A DNA stretch of 13,178 bases from Bacteroidota bacterium (GTDB lineage Bacteria > Bacteroidota > Bacteroidia > Bacteroidales > VadinHA17). Of the stretch, positions 12,167 through 13,178 are shown piece after piece. The stretch's first letter is position 1. Each line of letters starts with the position of its first letter. Made by a program: the position numbers and the translations under genes. Where the stretch lies: NCBI GenBank assembly GCA_030628785.1, contig DAOVQI010000042.1:1-13178 (forward strand), in the 5' to 3' direction. The notes beneath the pieces are model-generated. The model made no database searches. It worked only from the letters and a program-made list of their open reading frames with translations, and had not been told where the DNA came from.

Positions 12167-13178
12167 ATGAAAAAATGGATTTTCAAACCCATCTTCTTAT
12201 TAGTGGCTGGGGTATTAATTGTATTTGCTTGTGAACGAGAAGAGTTCACAGTAGAAGAAGCTATTGATGCACAAAACGAAGTGATAGAATTATTAGATTC
12301 ACTCGAATATTTAAGGGACTCTCTTAGAAGGATGGCAGGTGTTATTCATTACACAGTAAATGTAGTGAACATGAGCGATGCTACAGAAGGTGCAAAGTCA
12401 GTTGCCGGTGTTGCAGGAGCAATTGTTACAACTTCTCAACATGGTGTAATTGTAAGTGAGACAACTCCCGATAATGGAATGGTCGTATTTGACGATTTAC
12501 GTGTCGGTAATATTGCAGTAACTGTTGAAGCGCCTGGTTATACTAGTGTTGATTACGAAGCTCAAATTCAAGCTGAAAATGACACAAACGTAAATAACTA
12601 TTACGATGTAATGCGTAATATGGCTACAATGGTTCCGGTTTATTCAACAACCGAGAATTTAGCTACAATTGAGGGTATTGTATCTCTTGATTCTGATTTA
12701 ACAAACAAAGTAAAAGAAAATCTTAGCGGAGTATTGGTGTTTGTCAACATTAAGCCTGAAAATCTTAAAATTGAATGTGAAGGTTGTTATGGTTATGGTT
12801 ATGATTATGGTTTATTATATGGTACTATAACATCATCTCTATATCATGGTACACAAACCACTTCTACAACCGATGCTAACGGAGCTTATTCTATCAAGGT
12901 GCCTGCTACACCTGCCGGGCTCGATGTAGAAATTGAAGTATCAGAATATGCAATCAACCAGTCTATTTTATTAAATGAATATAACAGCGAGCGCGTTACC
13001 GGTGTGCAAAATGTTCGTACTTATTTTAGTTCTAATTACTCTCCAAGTTCAATTCCAGATGTTCCCGGTGCATATGCTGAATTTTCTGACCCGACTGGTA
13101 CAGTAGCTGCAGCACCTGATGAAATGGCTCATGCAGAAGCACATGTTGGTGAATCAGGTCTTATGTCTGTTGATATTA
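12167..13178 (+). CDS. Lipoprotein with carboxypeptidase-regulatory-like domains, 5' part
   Basis: The frame opens at ATG 12167 and has no stop before the window edge, giving at least 337 residues. The signal KKWIFKPIFLLVAGVLIVFA ends at Cys22 followed by EREE; the lipobox VFAC is good. A helical segment (residues 27-57, EEAIDAQNEVIELLDSLEYL then RDSLRR) follows. Two Ig-like segments of the carboxypeptidase-regulatory (CarboxypepD_reg) style are visible. The first, at about 59-127, has AGAIVTTSQHGVIVSET, GMVVFDDLRVGNIAVTVEAP and GYTS. The second, at about 167-262, has ATIEGIVSLDS, TTDANGAYSIKVPA and VEIEVSEY, with an inserted Gly/Tyr-rich stretch (CYGYGYDYG, 206-214). The protein is probably attached to the outer membrane or cell surface; the ligand or function is unknown. 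Confidence 0.85.
   Translation, partial: MKKWIFKPIFLLVAGVLIVFACEREEFTVEEAIDAQNEVIELLDSLEYLRDSLRRMAGVIHYTVNVVNMSDATEGAKSVAGVAGAIVTTSQHGVIVSETTPDNGMVVFDDLRVGNIAVTVEAPGYTSVDYEAQIQAENDTNVNNYYDVMRNMATMVPVYSTTENLATIEGIVSLDSDLTNKVKENLSGVLVFVNIKPENLKIECEGCYGYGYDYGLLYGTITSSLYHGTQTTSTTDANGAYSIKVPATPAGLDVEIEVSEYAINQSILLNEYNSERVTGVQNVRTYFSSNYSPSSIPDVPGAYAEFSDPTGTVAAAPDEMAHAEAHVGESGLMSVDI

Noticed and set aside
12784..12809. Short GGTTAT-type tandem repeat within the last gene
   Set aside because: It encodes an in-frame Gly-Tyr run (GYGYDYG) in the protein; low complexity but no sign of an independent DNA element.
1..13178. CRISPR array, phage, complete insertion sequence or toxin-antitoxin pair
   Set aside because: No regularly spaced repeats, no transposase, integrase or capsid motifs, and no paired small ORFs were seen on either strand.

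Overview
The window looks like a stretch of a Bacteroidota chromosome, probably Bacteroidales/Marinilabiliales or a related uncultured lineage. The reasons are an AT-rich sequence, few strong Shine-Dalgarno sites, at least one clean Bacteroidota-type promoter (TTG, 20 nt, TAnnTTTG at 7585-7615), a two-domain NagB/LmbE protein, a DUF4954-type protein, an AsmA-like protein, and lipoproteins of types common in that phylum. Every large gene is on the + strand. Only a small Lys-rich ORF and a tRNA-Arg are on the - strand.

Layout. 1-981 is the 3' part of a glucosamine-6-phosphate deaminase-like/LmbE (PIG-L) protein. 982-1393 holds no intact gene: it is a mosaic of dispersed repeats, a truncated four-helix-bundle (S23/IVP-type) gene start and palindromic elements. 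1394-4626 is a tight three-gene cluster of an acyl carrier protein, an ADP-forming acyl-CoA synthetase and a stand-alone canonical NagB. 4627-4770 is a second, compact copy of the dispersed repeat, ending 14 bp before the start codon of a 662-residue DUF4954-type protein with a left-handed beta-helix-like core (4771-6759). 6760-7200 carries a dense run of hairpins and palindromes with no credible gene. A small - strand ORF (7282-7485) and an EF-hand plus leucine-rich-repeat lipoprotein (7645-8415) follow.

8416-8984 holds a terminator, a tRNA-Arg(ACG) on the - strand, and upstream of it a broken copy of the tRNA 5' part split by an 86-bp insert, with a likely tRNA promoter beyond. 8985-11840 encodes a 951-residue AsmA-like envelope protein with a long charged helical tail. 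11877-12166 is an AT-rich spacer with a 12-bp inverted repeat. The window ends inside a lipoprotein with carboxypeptidase-regulatory-like (Ig-fold) segments, starting at 12167 and still open at 13178.

How the genes may work together. Two amino-sugar-phosphate proteins, an ACP, an acyl-CoA synthetase and a beta-helix protein of the sugar-nucleotide/acyltransferase shape lie side by side. This suggests, by inference only, a link between hexosamine phosphate turnover and acyl or acetate activation. The most unusual DNA is intergenic: two copies of a modular repeat (66 bp identical plus 51 bp with three mismatches), one containing a four-helix-bundle gene fragment, and the rearranged tRNA-Arg upstream region. 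No CRISPR array, phage, complete insertion sequence or known defence system is visible.
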